Program-made: the position numbers and the translations under genes
The notes under the pieces: model-generated
Told to the model about the DNA's origin: nothing
The model's input: the letters and a program-made list of their open reading frames with translations, nothing else
Databases searched by the model: none
Shown here: one piece after another, positions 37,301 through 52,300 of the stretch
How the letters are laid out: each line of letters starts with the position of its first letter
Position numbering within the stretch: the first letter of the stretch is position 1
Assembly: GCA_024803745.1 (NCBI GenBank)
Contig: JANJXV010000025.1
Location: 22,579,110 to 22,643,109, forward strand
Source of the DNA: Megascapheus bottae
Taxonomy: Eukaryota > Chordata > Mammalia > Rodentia > Geomyidae
Reading direction: 5' to 3'
Length of the DNA: 64,000 nt

Positions 37301-40300
37301 GGTCAGGTCTCTGCTTCACACAGGTACGAAGATGCTCTGATCCTCTTGCTCACAGAAGTGTTGAATCGTATCCAATTCAGATACAACCAGGCCCAGCTGG
37401 AGGAGTTGGATGACGAGACTTTGGATGATGATGTAAGCGACATACCCCAACTCACCCTAAAGCAGTGTTCCCTTGTGATAGCATCCAGACTGGAGGCTTG
37501 CATCCTGTGACTCTCTGCTCTCAGCTTGAGTTGTATACTTGAAATTCTTACCTTATTGCTCCGTTTTGTCTCTGACGGTAAAAAATGTTTCATAGGCATT
37601 TACACCTATGTGGACTAGAAGACCAGATGTACAGTGGGAGAGGTGGTTTACTGAAAACTTTGTCCTTTCATTTCCTCTGTCTTGCACGTCTAACTCCATT
37701 CTTTACCTGAGCATAAAAGAATACCTAGCTGGGCACTGATGAAAATTAAAGAGGTATTTAAATGATAAGACCAGAATGGGAAGACATCTCTTTTGGAACA
37801 GCATGTTAAAACAGATTTTAGCTGAATGATCTAGTTTGGGGGCCAGAGTTCAAATTGCTGAAAGTCCTCTAAGTTAGGTTGTCACATGCCTGTGGGGCTA
37901 CATCATAAGAGCACTGATGTTGTCTGGCGTGGATACACAGACTTAGCCTTAGACTGTTGTGGAAAGGGGACAGTGATGTTGATGGGTGAGACAAGGTAAA
38001 GATTTCCAAACCTTTCACAGATGGCAATTTCTGTACTGTTAAGCCCACAAGAGAAAAAACGGGTTCTTCTCTGCAGACCATGGCTTTCTGAGGAAATAGT
38101 TTGTTATGAAATCAGTTTGTTGGGTTAAAAAATAATTCTAGCTTTGCTTTTCAAAGTGTCACATAACCTAGTTCTATCATTCTCTACTTTGTCAAAATTT
38201 TGTGTGTGAGTACAGACATGAGACAAAGAGAAAGTAGCAAGGAAGAAGACAGGATCCAGTTGATGCCTTTGTTTTCCCACAGCAGCAGACAGAGTGGCAG
38301 CGGTACTTACGCCAGAGCCTGGAGGTGGTGGCCAAGGTCATGGAGCTTCTTCCCACGCACGCCTTCTCCACTCTGGTAATTCATCATTTGAAGGGGAAGG
38401 AAGAATCTGATTGGTTCCTTGTCCATGTAGCATGTATGGCATATACTTCTTTGTCTCTCCTTCTCTTTCTGTGTGTATCTGTGTATTGTTTAGCCCTCTT
38501 CTGTGTGGGAGATGGACTCCAGGGCCTCATGGAATGCTAGACAAGTACTTTACCACTTGGCTATCCTTCTGACCCTAATTATTGCTTATTAAACAGAAAA
38601 GACCTCTAATTTATTGATGTTAACATTCTTGCAAACTTTTAGAAGCCCAGTATGATCTTGAAGATAATAATGATTTTATAAACGCCTTAATGCCTTCCAT
38701 CAGTAGAGTAAAGGTGGCTAGACCACACAGTTGTGAAATTGGCCTCTGTCAAACTCCCTGTGGCACATTGCTAGTCCTCTGCCTGTGTTTTTGAGGTGGA
38801 CTCATTAGTCATAATGTTGATTTCATTATGTGAGTATTGATTGATTGATTTTTGGACATAGAGCTTGAACTCAGGGCTTGGTGGCTGTCGCTTAGTTCTT
38901 TTGCTCAAGACTAGTGCTCTTCCACTTTAAGCCAGAGCTCCACTTCCAGTTTTCTGTGTGTGTATGTATGTATGTGTGTGTGTGTGTGTATATGTGTGTA
39001 TGTATGTTTTGCCAGTTCTGGGCTTGGACTCAGGGCCTGAGCATTGTCCTTGTGTTTTCTCAAGGCTAGAGTTCTACCACTTGAACCACAGCACCATTTC
39101 TGGCTTTTTTCCTATGTATGTGGTACTGAGGAACGAACTTGGGCCTTAATGCATGCTAGGCAAACACTCTACCACTAAGCTAAACTCCCAGTCCTTTGAT
39201 GGTTAATTTGAGATAAAAGTCTCACAGGGACTTTTCTGCCTGGACTGGCCTCAGATCTCAGCTTCCTAAAGTAGCTAGGACTACAGCATGAGCTACCAGT
39301 GCCCGATTAAATGAGTATTTATAATGCTAGTGATTTCATTAAATAAATGTCTTCCTCAAGGAAAGATAGCTTACTGGGGTCAGCTTGTGTACATATGACC
39401 CAGCTGCCTGGTGTTCTGTGGAAATGCCTCTTGGTCTTGCTGCCTGTGTATAAGGGCACATGTATGTGTTATTTTCATTTTTGGTATTTGTGGCAGCTTC
39501 AGAAAGAGCCAGCTCTAGTTGTGAAGTCTTCGTTGCTATGTAAACAACGAAAACCAACTTCCCAATTACCTGGCTTGTCTTTTTACTTTGCCATGCACAT
39601 TAAAAAGGCATATTTGATTTTTTTTTCCTCCCAAGGGCAAAGAGTTCTCTTGGGCATGAGGCTCTTAAAAGTTAGGTCATTTTGGTGCTGATGTACCTGC
39701 TAGGATAGTGATAGTCATATCCCAACATCCTTGGCTATGCTTAAAAAATTGATACTATGTTGTTTCTTTTCTTACTTTGTTAATAGTTTCATCTGTAAAA
39801 ACTGGGTTGGGAGGACAGCAAAAAGGAGCCTCTTCTTCCTAGCTGTTTGTAAATGTTCTTGGAAAATAATTCTGGATTTTGACCTTCTCTCCATAGGTTC
39901 TTGATGTTTTAATGTAAAAAAAACTGTTAAAAGGGGCCCAGAGTTTGGCCTAGTGGTAGAGTGCTTGCCTAGCATGCACAAAGACCCGGGATCAACTCCT
40001 CTGTACCACCTACATAGAAAAAAACTAGAAGCGGTGCTGAGGCTCAAGTGGTAGAGCTCTAGCCTTGAGGAAGTCCAAGGACAGTGCTCAGGCCCTTAGC
40101 TCAAGCCCAGGACTGGCAAAAAAAAAAACAAACAAACAAAAAAAAAACAAAACCAAAAACTGTTAACTTGCAATATTGATTTTAAAAATCTTTCTGTTTT
40201 CAGTTCCCAGTTCTTCAGGACAACTTAGAAGTTTATTTGGGATTACAACAGTTTGTAGTTACTTCAGGGTCAGGTAAATTGGTTTTTTATTTTCAAATTT

Positions 40301-43300
40301 AACATAGTAGTTTTAAAAAGAATGGACTGATAACATGATCTCCCGCACAATTCTCACTTCTAAACATAAGTTTAAATCATTCTGATACAGAGAATCTATA
40401 GGGGCGTGACATTGATTTCCAAAGAAGAGTTTGGAAAGAAGCTAATTGGGGCAAAATAGCCCTTACTAAAACCCCAGAATATTTCTTTATGCCCTTTCAA
40501 ATACTGGAAAGGAAAAGGCCTTGCACTGTCTTGCCATGTGCTCTTTCTCTGGTTGGTAACATTACAACAGAGGAAGAACTCTGCACAGGCACAGTCAGTG
40601 CAGCACCCGGCTTGGATGGTTCACTATCCCGAATGGCCTGTGGGAGGTGCTTCCTCTAGCAAGCTGCAGACCCTTAGACCTTTGGGCTGTGCTTTACAGA
40701 CCGCCCTGTTGATAATACCGAAAATAGCCTCTGTTTGTGGAACACTCATTATATCCCAGGCATTGTGGTATTTCCCTGTGGTTACATTTTCTCCACTGGC
40801 CTGTAACCTATAAGCACTGCTACTCACGCTCCAGTTTTATGAAGAGGACACTGACGTTCCAAGACCCACTGTTACATGGCTGGTTAATGCTAGTCTTAGG
40901 ATGAGAATGGTAAAAAGAGAGCATAACTGACATACATTTTCTGCTAGGTGAAAACACTTGCAACTTGAGTCTCAGGTGACCTCCCTGCTTGCTCTCTACC
41001 CTCTGCAAATTCACTCACTTTTCCTTGTGGTATTGCCTGGCGGGAGGTGTACTGCTCCTTCTCTGGCTGCCCTTCTTGGTGGCCCCAGAGGGTTTGTTTC
41101 CATGACTGTTAGCTTTGAAAACAACCCAGTGAGCCCTAGGAGGCTGTTGGGACTTGGCAGGTACTGGTTCTGGCTTTCAGTGGCTTACACAAACTTAAAA
41201 ACAGCAGTTTTCAAAAGGAAGATGTCTGCAATGTGCCTGTCATCACTAATGAACAATCACTTGAATGTACAAATGGTAAACATTTCCAGAACCCATCCTT
41301 AGGAGTAATTGTGCACACGTGGTCCTCTACCTCAGGGCCGTTATAACCCAAATTAGAATGTACTCCATACTCAGAGAACATTATGGTATGTACGTTTGTA
41401 GGTTTGTATTGAAACAGTATGGCCGCAGATCATTACAGATTACAGGAGTACAACACCATACTTTTCTTACTGTTCTCCTATGTTTCCTTCCTCCTTCCCT
41501 CTGTCATTCTGCCACCCAAGCCTATGCATCTAACCCAGCCTCTTGCTGGTTATTTTGGAGATGGAATCAAATAAACTTTGCTGTCCTGACTGGCCTTGAA
41601 CCATGATCCTCAGATCTCAGCTTCCTGAGTTGCTAGGATTATAGGCATGAGTCTGTATGCCATTATTCTTGATCCCCCCACCACAGTTGATCCTAGGTAT
41701 CCTATTTGTCATTATCTTTCTAGGTAAAATCTGCAGTGGGTATTTAATCCTAGACGACTGATAACTTAGAGATTCACATTCTAGATAGATAATACATTTT
41801 TGCTAAATCAAGTATCACATACCTGTCCTCATTGAAATCCATTTACTGGCAGTTTCACCGAGCACTTGGTTCTTCTAGATCATTTATAAATCGATTCCTA
41901 GCACTGATCTGTGGTGCATACCACATGGCAAAACCTCACAGGCCAGTGAAATGCTTATTTCCTGTTTTAAAATGAGCTTTCTTCTCCATGACAAAGCATT
42001 CCCCCATGCCTTAGTGGCTCAGAAGCCTAGTTTCCAATGCAAAAAGCTATTTAAAAATTTTTGAAATTGCTGAGTACAGTTTGTTCCTGGTTCCCACGGC
42101 CATTTGCCCCTCCAAATAACTTCCCTGCTATATTGGTCTGCCTTTCTGCCTCTCAACAGAAAGCATGTTATCTTTTCTCTTTCTCCTCTGGTTTGCATTG
42201 ACCTTTTAGCCTTGCTGCTGCTGCTGCTTGCTTCTTTTCCTCCTCCCCCTCCTCTTCCTCCTCCCCTCGCTCCCCCCCCTTCTCCCCCTTCTCCCCCTCC
42301 TCCCCCTCCTCCCCCTCCTCCTCCTCCTCCTCCTCCCTCTCCTCTTTCTTCTTCCAAACCTACTTTTAGTGCTGGGGATTGAACCCAAGGCCCTGCACTT
42401 GGTAGGCAAGCACTCTTGAGCGATACCTCTGACTCTTCAGCCTCTGATTCTGGAGTCTCATCTGGAATGTGTGACAGTGAGAGTCAAGCACACCTTTTCT
42501 GCTGCTGTGATCATTGATGATGATGGGGTGTATTTGACCAGTGAAACCTGTAGAGCTATTCCTCAGCTCAGAGCTCTGCCTTACCTGGTTTTGCTGGTAT
42601 ATTCATATTTAGGAGAGTTGGGTGTACTTACTGTTTACCTCACCACAACCCATCTTGTTTCCAAGTCCTCCTTAAAGACCAGGCAAGTACATCTGTGTGG
42701 CATGGCATTTCCCTGGCAGTTGTTGCGTGGCTCTTGTGCTCCTTGCAGGCCACCCTTGACTCTCACTGCCTGTCTGTCCTGCTGTTAGTGGATTAAGAGA
42801 CTCTCTTTGGTGTTCTTGTATCCATTTTATGTGTAGCTGTGCCACTCATCACTGACAGCTTCCCTCAGCTTTAAGTAATCCCTTTAACTATTTTGCTCAG
42901 CGATGCAAGCTGCCCTGCTTGCACGACAAGAAATTTTCTCTACAATATATAAACATTTAGACATAAATCCCTAGCTCTGCTTGGGTTCATTTACGACTTG
43001 TTGGTTCTCTTATACCTTAAGCACTAATTTTCATGCTTTCACCTTCCCTCGTGTCCCCCAAACAAGAAAACTTAAACCATGCTTTCCATTAAGGTGCCCC
43101 TCCCTGGGCATTGATTTGCAGAGGAGCTGTTCTTTGTATATAGCTCAGAGCACACTTAGTTGGCTGCAGGATGACTTTGAGGACACTTGAGAAGTTGCTC
43201 TCCAGATAACATGGTCTCACTTAAGATTCTGTTTTATAGATGGTCTGTGTTTGGTGGGGAAATATAAGCCTTAGCCAGAATGGAAGAAAGTGTAAGTCAG

Positions 43301-46300
43301 TATGAACAGCTCTATGCCACACACACACACCCCCACCCCCCGTTGGTACCTTGTATTATTTTGTGGCAGGACAGATAGGTTTTTAAACTGGAGGCAGACA
43401 AGATTTGGGGTATCTCTAGCCTCTGTGTCTATTTGCCTTTCCGACAGAACAGAAAGGAACCACTTGCCAGATCAACACAGTCCTTTCATGGCACATATAT
43501 GTTAAAGTGAACCATACAGACTTTCAGCTTTGTGCAGGCTGATATGGTCAGCTCTCAGTGATCAGCAACTTCATATACTTCAGACTAGTAATTTAAAATG
43601 CATAGCATTACCAATCTACTTTCCATTCTAGGTACTGTGCTTTGCTAGATGAGTTAGGGCAAGTTTAGAAGAGATAGCAAGGATTCCTAGGAGAGTAAAG
43701 GGAATTGGAAGGGCCCCAGAACTGTGGGTTTTTTTTTTTTTTTATGCACTCCAATTTTGCCATGAGAGTGATAAAGTGTAAGGCAGCACAGCTTTGCCAT
43801 TTAGCAAGGGCAGATCTCTCAGGTATTTATTCTGAGACATTAGTTTGGCATAGAGCTTAGAGCAGTATCTCTGCTCTGGGGAAATAGAACCATGTTAGGC
43901 ACATTACTGACAAGGCCTTCCTGGGTGTGCTTTCTTGTATATGGAGTTTTGCTGGTGTCAATACCTTACCATCTCTAGAGGTATCAGGATGGGTTTCCTC
44001 TGTATTAGTTCATCCCAGCCCCCTGTTACTTCCCCTCCACTTGGGCCCTCTTGTAGCAATACGTGTGGATGTAGTTTTGGGTGGAACTGTGCTCAGCTTT
44101 CCTGCTTGGTCCTGGGGAGCAATCTGTAGGTGGCTAGGTTTGGTGAATTGATTTTTGTCCCTGGCACTGGTCTGAAGGAATGGCAGTCTATGATTACTAA
44201 AGTGACTGGTGTTATGTTCCAGGACACAGGCTGAACATCACTGCAGAAAACGACTGCCGGCGCCTGCACTGCTCCTTGCGAGACTTGAGCTCCCTCCTGC
44301 AGGCTGTGGGCCGCTTGGCAGAGTACTTCATTGGAGACGTGTTTGCTGCTCGCTTTAATGATGCCCTCACAGTCGTAGAGAGGTAGGTAGGCCGCCTTAG
44401 TACTCACCTTCTTCAGAACTTACCCTTCTGTGGGAGACAGCCATTGTATGTACATTGCTGCGTCTGGCACAGACTCTGACAGAAAGATGGGCTTCACTGT
44501 TAGCTTTTCTGAACTCTGCTTCATTGGGAAAATGGAGGGGAAGCAGCTTCTCATGGGTTTATCCTGAGAATTAAAAAGGTGCCAAGCACAGGCCTAGCAC
44601 ATAACAGAGCAGTGAACACTTTTATTTCACTGATGATCTTGCCTTCGGGTATAAAAACTGTGTTGGGCTGGAAAAAGCCAGTTGGGGTGAGGGTCCAGTC
44701 GTTCTTCACATGATTAAAAACAGCATGAGGAAAATCAAGTAGGCAGCTGGTTGCCAGAATTGTAGGGTTTGTGATCTGTCTAATGCCTTCAGGATCCTCA
44801 AAGTGGAAGTGGAGCCTGGCTTGAGAGTTGAGTCCAGCCTGGCTCCTTTCATACCCGTTATCCTTTGGGTCTTTGCATGAAATGTAGCTGCATTTGTCAG
44901 GGAAGGTTTTCTTTTACACAGTCCTTTCCTATACTTGTACACTAAAAGTTACATGTAAACCATAAGAGAGTCAGACCATTTTAAGGTCTTTGATGAGATC
45001 AGAATTGTGTATGTGTTAGTCCAGGTTGAAGATCCAGAGCCCTTACTCTTTCAGTGGTGTAATAGGCTTGTTGCTGGCCAATAGTAGGAATTTTTTTTTT
45101 TTTCAGGTAGGTATTGCTGAATTTATATTTTTATATTCTTTTAAAAAATTGTAATTAATAGAAGGGTTACATTATGTTCACCAGATAGAAGGTGCATTAC
45201 TTCACAAACATTGATACCCCTTCTCATGTTTTTGTCCCCATTTTCCTCCCCTCACCCAGGAAATTTTTTTTCGTTTTCTTTTTGCCAGTCCTGGGCTTAA
45301 ACTCAGTGCCTGAACACTGTCCTTGGGCTTTCTCAAGGCCTAAGCTCTACCACTTGAGCCACAGTACCACTTCCAGCTTTTTCTATTTATGTGGTACTAA
45401 GGAATTGAACCTGGGTCTTTGTGCATGCTAGGCAAGCACTCTACCACTTGGCCCAACTCCTGGCCAGTAGTGGGAAATTATTAAAAGCAGGTTTGCACAT
45501 TTTAGTTAATTTTATTGTATATAGAGTAATTTTATTGCCATTGTACTTCTGAGTCATTTGTGGCTTAGAGGTAGTTAGTATACCTTGTCTAGTTAACACG
45601 GTTTGTGAGAAAGAAAAGTGCATAGGATTTAACTAGCTTCTTTGTGAGTCCAAATACGAGGGTCTTATTAAACAACAGCATGTCTTAATTCCAGTTTGTC
45701 TTCATTTGCGCTTGTGTTTAGCTGGGGTAGGATATGGAATCCCTGGATTGGATATTCCTTGTTTTAGTTTACTCTCGAGCAGCACTCATGTGTCAGTTGT
45801 TGTAACTTTGTGGTAAGAGAGTATCAGAGATTCCTTGTCATTATCTTGTAAGTCTTATGTTTGCCTCTTTCTGCACTACTAAGGTTTGCATGTCAGTACT
45901 GAGCAATGCTTGTTGTTTGTGTGCATTTGGACTACAGTGTGAGAGAAAGCTCTTCCTTATGGTTCCATGACCTAGTCCATGTGGTTGTGATGTATATGTA
46001 TGTATATATGTCACACGTACATACGCATTTGTTAGCCCTTTTGTATTTCATATACTTGGACAATGTCATTAAGTATTCTTCTAAGCATGTTTTTTTTAAA
46101 AATTAAGTGTAATATATTCCATTATATCCATTTTAAGACATTGTAACAGTGTACATGCCTTTGTATAGAAGTCTTGATGCCCATCTTAGGTTATTTTCTT
46201 GGGATAAAATTAAAGGTCTCGTGTGGATTCTTTTGTTATGGAGAAGTCTGTGGTTGGGCCTTTTTTTGTTTTTGATACCTTGTCAGTTTTGTTCCTTGTT

Positions 46301-49300
46301 GTCCTTATGCTTAAAGTCTTTTTTTAAATTGTTTCTTTGCCAACAGGTTGGTTAAAGTCACTCTGTATGGATCTCAGATAAAACTGTACAACATTGAAAC
46401 AGCTGTGCCATCAGTGTTGAAACCTGACCTCATTGATGTGTGAGTAGATTGGTATTTGTGCTTCCTCAGGAAAGACCACATCCTTGCCTTCAAACAATTT
46501 ATCTTAAACTCGTAAAGTGTAGAATGAATATTTTAGTGAGAGAATGTTCTAGAGAGAGTTTTCTGAGACAGTACACTGGAGAGAGTTGAATTTGTTGGAT
46601 AACAGACCCAGGAGAGAAGGAGGTTCTGTGGACCAGGTATTGAAGGCAGATAGAACTCTGCAGGTGGAAGAAAGCCGTATAGTTAGGGAGCAGAGGCTGC
46701 AAGGTCTACCAGGACTGCTGATTTATCGTTGGGCATCTTGGACATCTGTCTTACTACACATTAAGGCAGTGGGACCCTGGTAGAAAGGAAGCATAGTCTG
46801 TGCCACCTCTAGCCAGACTGATGGTGAAGGGAAGCAACTTTAGAGTGTTAAAACCCAGTTTACAAAGCTGTAATACTGGTACTGATACCTGCATCTGGGT
46901 TTGCAGCTATAGATTTTTACTAGTTCCAGAGTCAATACCTTATCACTTGACTTTGTTGATTCTTGTCTTATCATTTTACCTCTCCTCAGGTGAACTTGTA
47001 TATTACAGAAAGATTGCATAAGATCTGATAGATGTCCATTGACTACTACCTCTGTGTTCTAGGTGGCCACATGCAGGTGATGAGTAGTTGAGTTTTCAGG
47101 TCCTATATGGGCAGGCAGGTCAGTGATTTCCATGTTGTAGAACCGCTAGCACAGTGGGTGGACTTCCCAAGTCCTGTGAAAACAAGCATCATGCTAGCGG
47201 ACTGTCTCCTGACTCTGTGGATCACATAGCCCCTCCTTTTCACAGGCATGCTCAGTCGCTAGCTGCTCTCCAGGCCTACTCTCACTGGCTAGCACAGTAC
47301 TGCAGTGAAGCCCATCGGCAGAACACACAGCAGTTCGTGACACTCATCTCCACCACCATGGATGCAATCACACCCCTGATCAACAACAAGGTCTTGAGAC
47401 AGTGAATGCCCCGCTTTGTACCCGACTTTGCCTATCCTTCTGTCTAAATATCCAAAATGTAACACCGTGACTCGAGTGTTTTGTGTTTCATTTCATTTTA
47501 GGCTTCTAAAGTCCCACATGAATACATGCTCACTATGAAAAACTTAAGTATTGTTTAAGTATGTAGACTAAAAGGAGTTGTGTCTTGAATCCCTCCCCCT
47601 GAACAGGACAAGCCCTGTCAGCAGTTGGTTTCATGTTTTTCTAGACCTTTCCTATTATTTACATGTGTCAGAACTATGCAGACATTGCTTTTTCAGTTGC
47701 TTTTCCATATGAGCAGCTTCCATTTTTTCTGTTGCCCAGGTAATTTCGTTCATGTGATTTTTCATTGAAGGGAGTGTGTGACCTTTATGTGCATCTTGTA
47801 TACACGTTTTAGGGGTCCTGTAGTGTGGCTTCCCTCAAGTGGAGTTCCCAGTAAAGGTTATATCCTTTATGTATCCTGTATGTAAGCAATACTAAGTTGT
47901 CCTCCAAAAAGACTACCAGTTGATGTTCCTAAATCATGTTTACTTCTCATATTTTTTCATAGTTTTAACCAAATCTAGTATTGTTTAACATTTTTGTCAA
48001 TGTGTTGTTTTCATAAGAACAATATATTGTTTTCCACAAATGTATATTATCTATAAAGACAAAGTATAACTATAAAGTTACTTTGTAAAAAGTTGTGTTA
48101 TTCCTTAAGGTGTCCATTCCATAAATTTACCAAGCTGTTGCTGACTTTTTAGGCTTCCCTCATTAAAGTTATTGGGAATCCTGAAATGCATGTACTTACA
48201 AATGAAACAGTTTAGAGTAAGTAGAGATGAGGAACATTTTATAGCTCTTGGATTTTTTTCCCCTCTTCTCTCTCTCTCCCTCTCCCTCCCTCTCCCTCCC
48301 TCTCCCTCCCTCTCCCTCCCTCTCCCTCTCATTCCCTCTCTCTCCCTCTCTCCCCCTCTCTCCCCCTCTCTCCCTCTCTCCCTCTCTCCCCCTCTCTCCC
48401 CCTCTCTCCCCCTCTCTCCCCCTCTCTCCCTCTCTCTCCCTCTCTCTCCCTCTCTCTCCCTCTCTCCTCTCTCTCCCTCCCTCTCTCCCTCCCTCTCTCT
48501 CTCTGTCTCTTTCTCTCTTTCTTTCTTTCTTCTGATATTGTGGAGCTTGAACTCAGGGTTTGGGTGCTGTGCCTGAGTTCTTTTGCTCAAGGCTAGTGCC
48601 CTATCATTTTGAGCCATAACTCAAAGCCACAGCTCTGGTTTTCTGGTGGTTAATTGGAGATAGGAGTCTTATGGACTTTCCTGCACAGGCTAGCTTTGAA
48701 CTATGATTCTCAGATCACAACTTCCTAAGTAGCTAGGGTTACAAGCCTGTGGTTCTTAGAAATTATAATATTTCTTTCCTAAATAATCTGCACACCCTGA
48801 CTTTGGTGTGTCTTGCTAGTGTTAGGTCTTATCTATAAAAAGTTTTCTTGGGGCCTCGAGTTTGGCCTAGTGTTAGAGTGCTTGCCTAGCATGCACGAAT
48901 ACCCGGGTTCGATTCCTCGGTACCATATACATAGAAAAGCCAGAAGTGGTGCTGAGGCTCAAGTGGTAGAGTTCTAGCCTTGAGAAAACCCAAGGACAGT
49001 GCTCAGGCCCTGAGTTCAAGCCTGGGACTGGCAAAAAAAGTTTTCTTGAGGCAGATGATATGGCTCAAAGGTACGGTATCCTCAACCTTCACAAAGCCCT
49101 GGGTTTAATCCCTAATTCTCATCTTCCCTGAAGTGTTTTCTCTTTTGCATTCATACTTTTAAGATTTGTTAGGTGTGCTGAGGTGAGAGAAGCAAGAGGC
49201 ACTGGTGTGGTGTGGATACATTGTAGAAAGGAAGAGCTGAGTGCGAGCTTGCCTTGGTAGGAGTCAGAAGAGTGGAACAAAGAATCTTTTATTGTCTGCC

Positions 49301-52300
49301 AGGGAATGGTGACCTTCCTATAATCTACTTACTTAGGAGGCTGAGACCTGGAGGATTGCAGTTTGAAGCCAGCCTGTGCAGAATAGTCCTTGAGACTCCA
49401 TTTCTAATTAGAAAAAAGCTGGGCTAGATTCAGAACTCAAGTGGTGGAGCATCACTCATGAGCAGACAAGCTGAATAAGAGCACAAAGTACTGCATTCAA
49501 ACCTCTCTCTTCCCTGCCCAAACTGGAAAAAATAAAATTCTCATTGTTTCAAGGGGGACTCAGATGGTGTGTCACATGTGTCAAGTGGCTCAAGAATGCC
49601 ACTGTGCGTGCTTGAGCAGAGACGTGATTAAGTTCAAAAGTGCCAGTGTTTGGGAAAAGGGAAAAGGAAATGGTAGTGGTGTGAAAACAGATGCTGTGGA
49701 GATGATAGGAGCATCGACCTGGTGGTCGACAGTCATCATAGACAAGACTGCAGGTGGATCTTGGGTAGTATGATACAGCAGCCAAAAACTACATGTAAGC
49801 TTGTGACGACCACCTCTGCAGTGTCTCTAGTTTCAGCCACATGGGGATATACTGAGCCAGCATGTCCTCTTCTGTTTCTAGGTCCAGGACAAATTGCTGT
49901 TATCTGCGTGCCACTTACTGGTCTCACTGGCCACCACCGTGCGGCCTGTCTTTCTGATCAGCATCCCTGCAGTGCAGAAGGTGTTCAACAGGATCACCGA
50001 TGCCTCTGCCCAGCGGCTTGCTGATAAGGTGAGAGGTTTGTTTTGTACCACGTGTGGCCACACCATGGGATTAGTGGAGTAGCGGGCCTGATGATACAGC
50101 CCACTGCACTCATGCTGTGAATGCTTCCTTGCTTAGGTGCACAGGCAGGGTGCTGTCCCTGCTAGGGTTCTCACGCATGTGCACGTGAGCAGAGATTGGG
50201 CTGTTTAGATAGAAGCATCATTTTGCCAGTGTTGTGAGTCCTTGCATTTCCCTTGGTTCACCAAAGTCTGGTTTCTCTGGTTGCACACTTGGTTTTTTGA
50301 GGTTGGAGAAGCACTAGGCAAGTGTGTGTTCTGAGAAGCTTTCTGGGAGACTCAGGCTAGACAATGGGGAGGGGTGGGTGAAAACAGGAGGGGAACAGAA
50401 GCACTTCTTTAGAGCACCAGGGTGTGAAAATGGTGTTCTCTCAGCCCTGTTCTGAGTGGCTCCCTGAGCCAGCAGAACGCAGCTCCTCAGGACCATGATA
50501 TATTGAATGTCTACAGTGGGGTTTCACCTCTGTAATGACTCAGCTATGGACTAGAGGGCAGTGTGAATGTCCGAGAGGCCTGTGGAGGCCAGGCCTGGCC
50601 CTGCCTGACTCAGGCTTCTAAACCATGAGACTCCTTAGGAATGGGCCAACTTAGATCAGCACAGGCCCTGCCTGGGCTGTAAGAAAGGAGCCTGGGACTT
50701 GAGCTCTAGGTATGCATTGAAGTCAAAGGCCAGCAGCCGACAGCTCTCTGTCTGTTTTGACTCTGATGGATGCCTCTGGGTCTCTCCTAGGCTCAGGTGT
50801 TGGTGTGCCGGGCGCTCTCTAACATCTTGCTGCTCCCGTGGCCAAATCTCCCCGAGAGTGAGCAGCAGTGGCCTGTGCGCTCCATCAGTCACACCAGCCT
50901 CATCTCTGCCCTGTCTCAGGACTATCGCAACCTGAAGCCCAACGCTGTCACCCCACAGAGAAAGATGCCCCTGGATGACAGTAAGTGGCTGCTGGTCAGG
51001 GGCAGCCCAGAATGCTGGTAGGGTTGACATGGCTCTTCCTTTATGACAGGGAATTGTATCTTCAGTTCAGGAGGTGAATCCAGTTGTTAGTTCCCATGGA
51101 TGCTAAGGGGGAAACTCGGGTGCAGTAGGTAGAATTCCACTTGCCCACGGTTAGCACATGGGCAGGATATATATACCCAGTGTTAAGCAAAAATGTAGGA
51201 AGTACTACAATGGAAATGGCCCTGGGAGGTGCTGTGGACAGTGTGCACTGAGAGGACGGTTTCCGTGACCGCTGGTCTCTTCTCTTCTGCACTAGGAAAA
51301 CCAATGTGAAGCTGTTTTGTGACGTTGTTTCCGTCCTTTTTCCAAATGCAAATATGTCAGAAGTTTTGGTATCTTCAAAAATGGCACTTGAAGTTCATTT
51401 TTTTGGGGGGGAGGGGCTTGAGCTCAGGGCCTGAGCACTGTCTTGGACTTTCTCAAGGCTAGAGCTTTACCACTTGAGCCTCAGCAGCACTTCTGGCTTT
51501 TTTCTATTTATGTGATACTGAGGAATCAAACCCTGGTCTTTGTGCATGTCAGGCAAGCACTCTACCACTAGGCCAAACTCCCAGCCAAGTTCATTTATAT
51601 TTAAGAGGGAGAAAGAAATGAACCAGGAGAACTATAGTTCTAGGTATTATATGTCTGAAAAAAATTCTGGAAAATCTAATATTATAGGAATCTTTAAAAA
51701 GTACAGCCTATTTGCACAGTAAAAATGAACATTAGACAGTATCATTTGTACAGTGCTATTAGAGCTGTTTTGTGAAATACAATTTAGGAATCAAACCCTG
51801 GTCTTCATGCATGCTAGGCAAGCACTCTACCACTAAGCCAAACCTCCAGCCCCTGGAAACATTTTTATAGTCAGAAGATTAACATGAACTCTTTGTATAG
51901 AAAATATTAGAAGAAAAAGAAACTCCTAAATCATCAATTTTTCTGAACATTTTTTATTGTTACTATAGGGGTGATGTACTGGTATTTTTCTTTTTTGTTT
52001 TCCTTTTTCTGTTTAATGTAGATTTGTAGTTAACATGGTTAGAGGGAAGTCACTGGTATCTTAAGGTATACTACAGTTCACTGACTAGATCCATCCTAAA
52101 ACTTCTGACATTACCCAGCTTCACTCTTCAAAGTTTGCTGTTTGCCTGATCCTGGTTCTAAGTATTTTCGAAGTTCTATAATTGATTTTAATTCTCACAT
52201 TAGCTTTATAACATTGGCTTTATAAGTTAGGGACTGTTAATTGTCCTGATTTTATATGTGAGGAAACTAAGGCATGGGAAGGTTGACTTGTTTGCCCAGG

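Noticed and set aside
42019..42382. Poly-Gly and poly-Pro ORFs
   Set aside because: Low-complexity CTC/CCT repeat; no start context or splice evidence.
48105..48617. ORFs of 170 and 134 codons in intron 15
   Set aside because: Same cause: a CT-rich satellite read in several frames.
48851..48930. tRNA-like sequence with A and B boxes
   Set aside because: It is the left half of the SINE with no full cloverleaf or separate gene; the same sequence recurs throughout the window.
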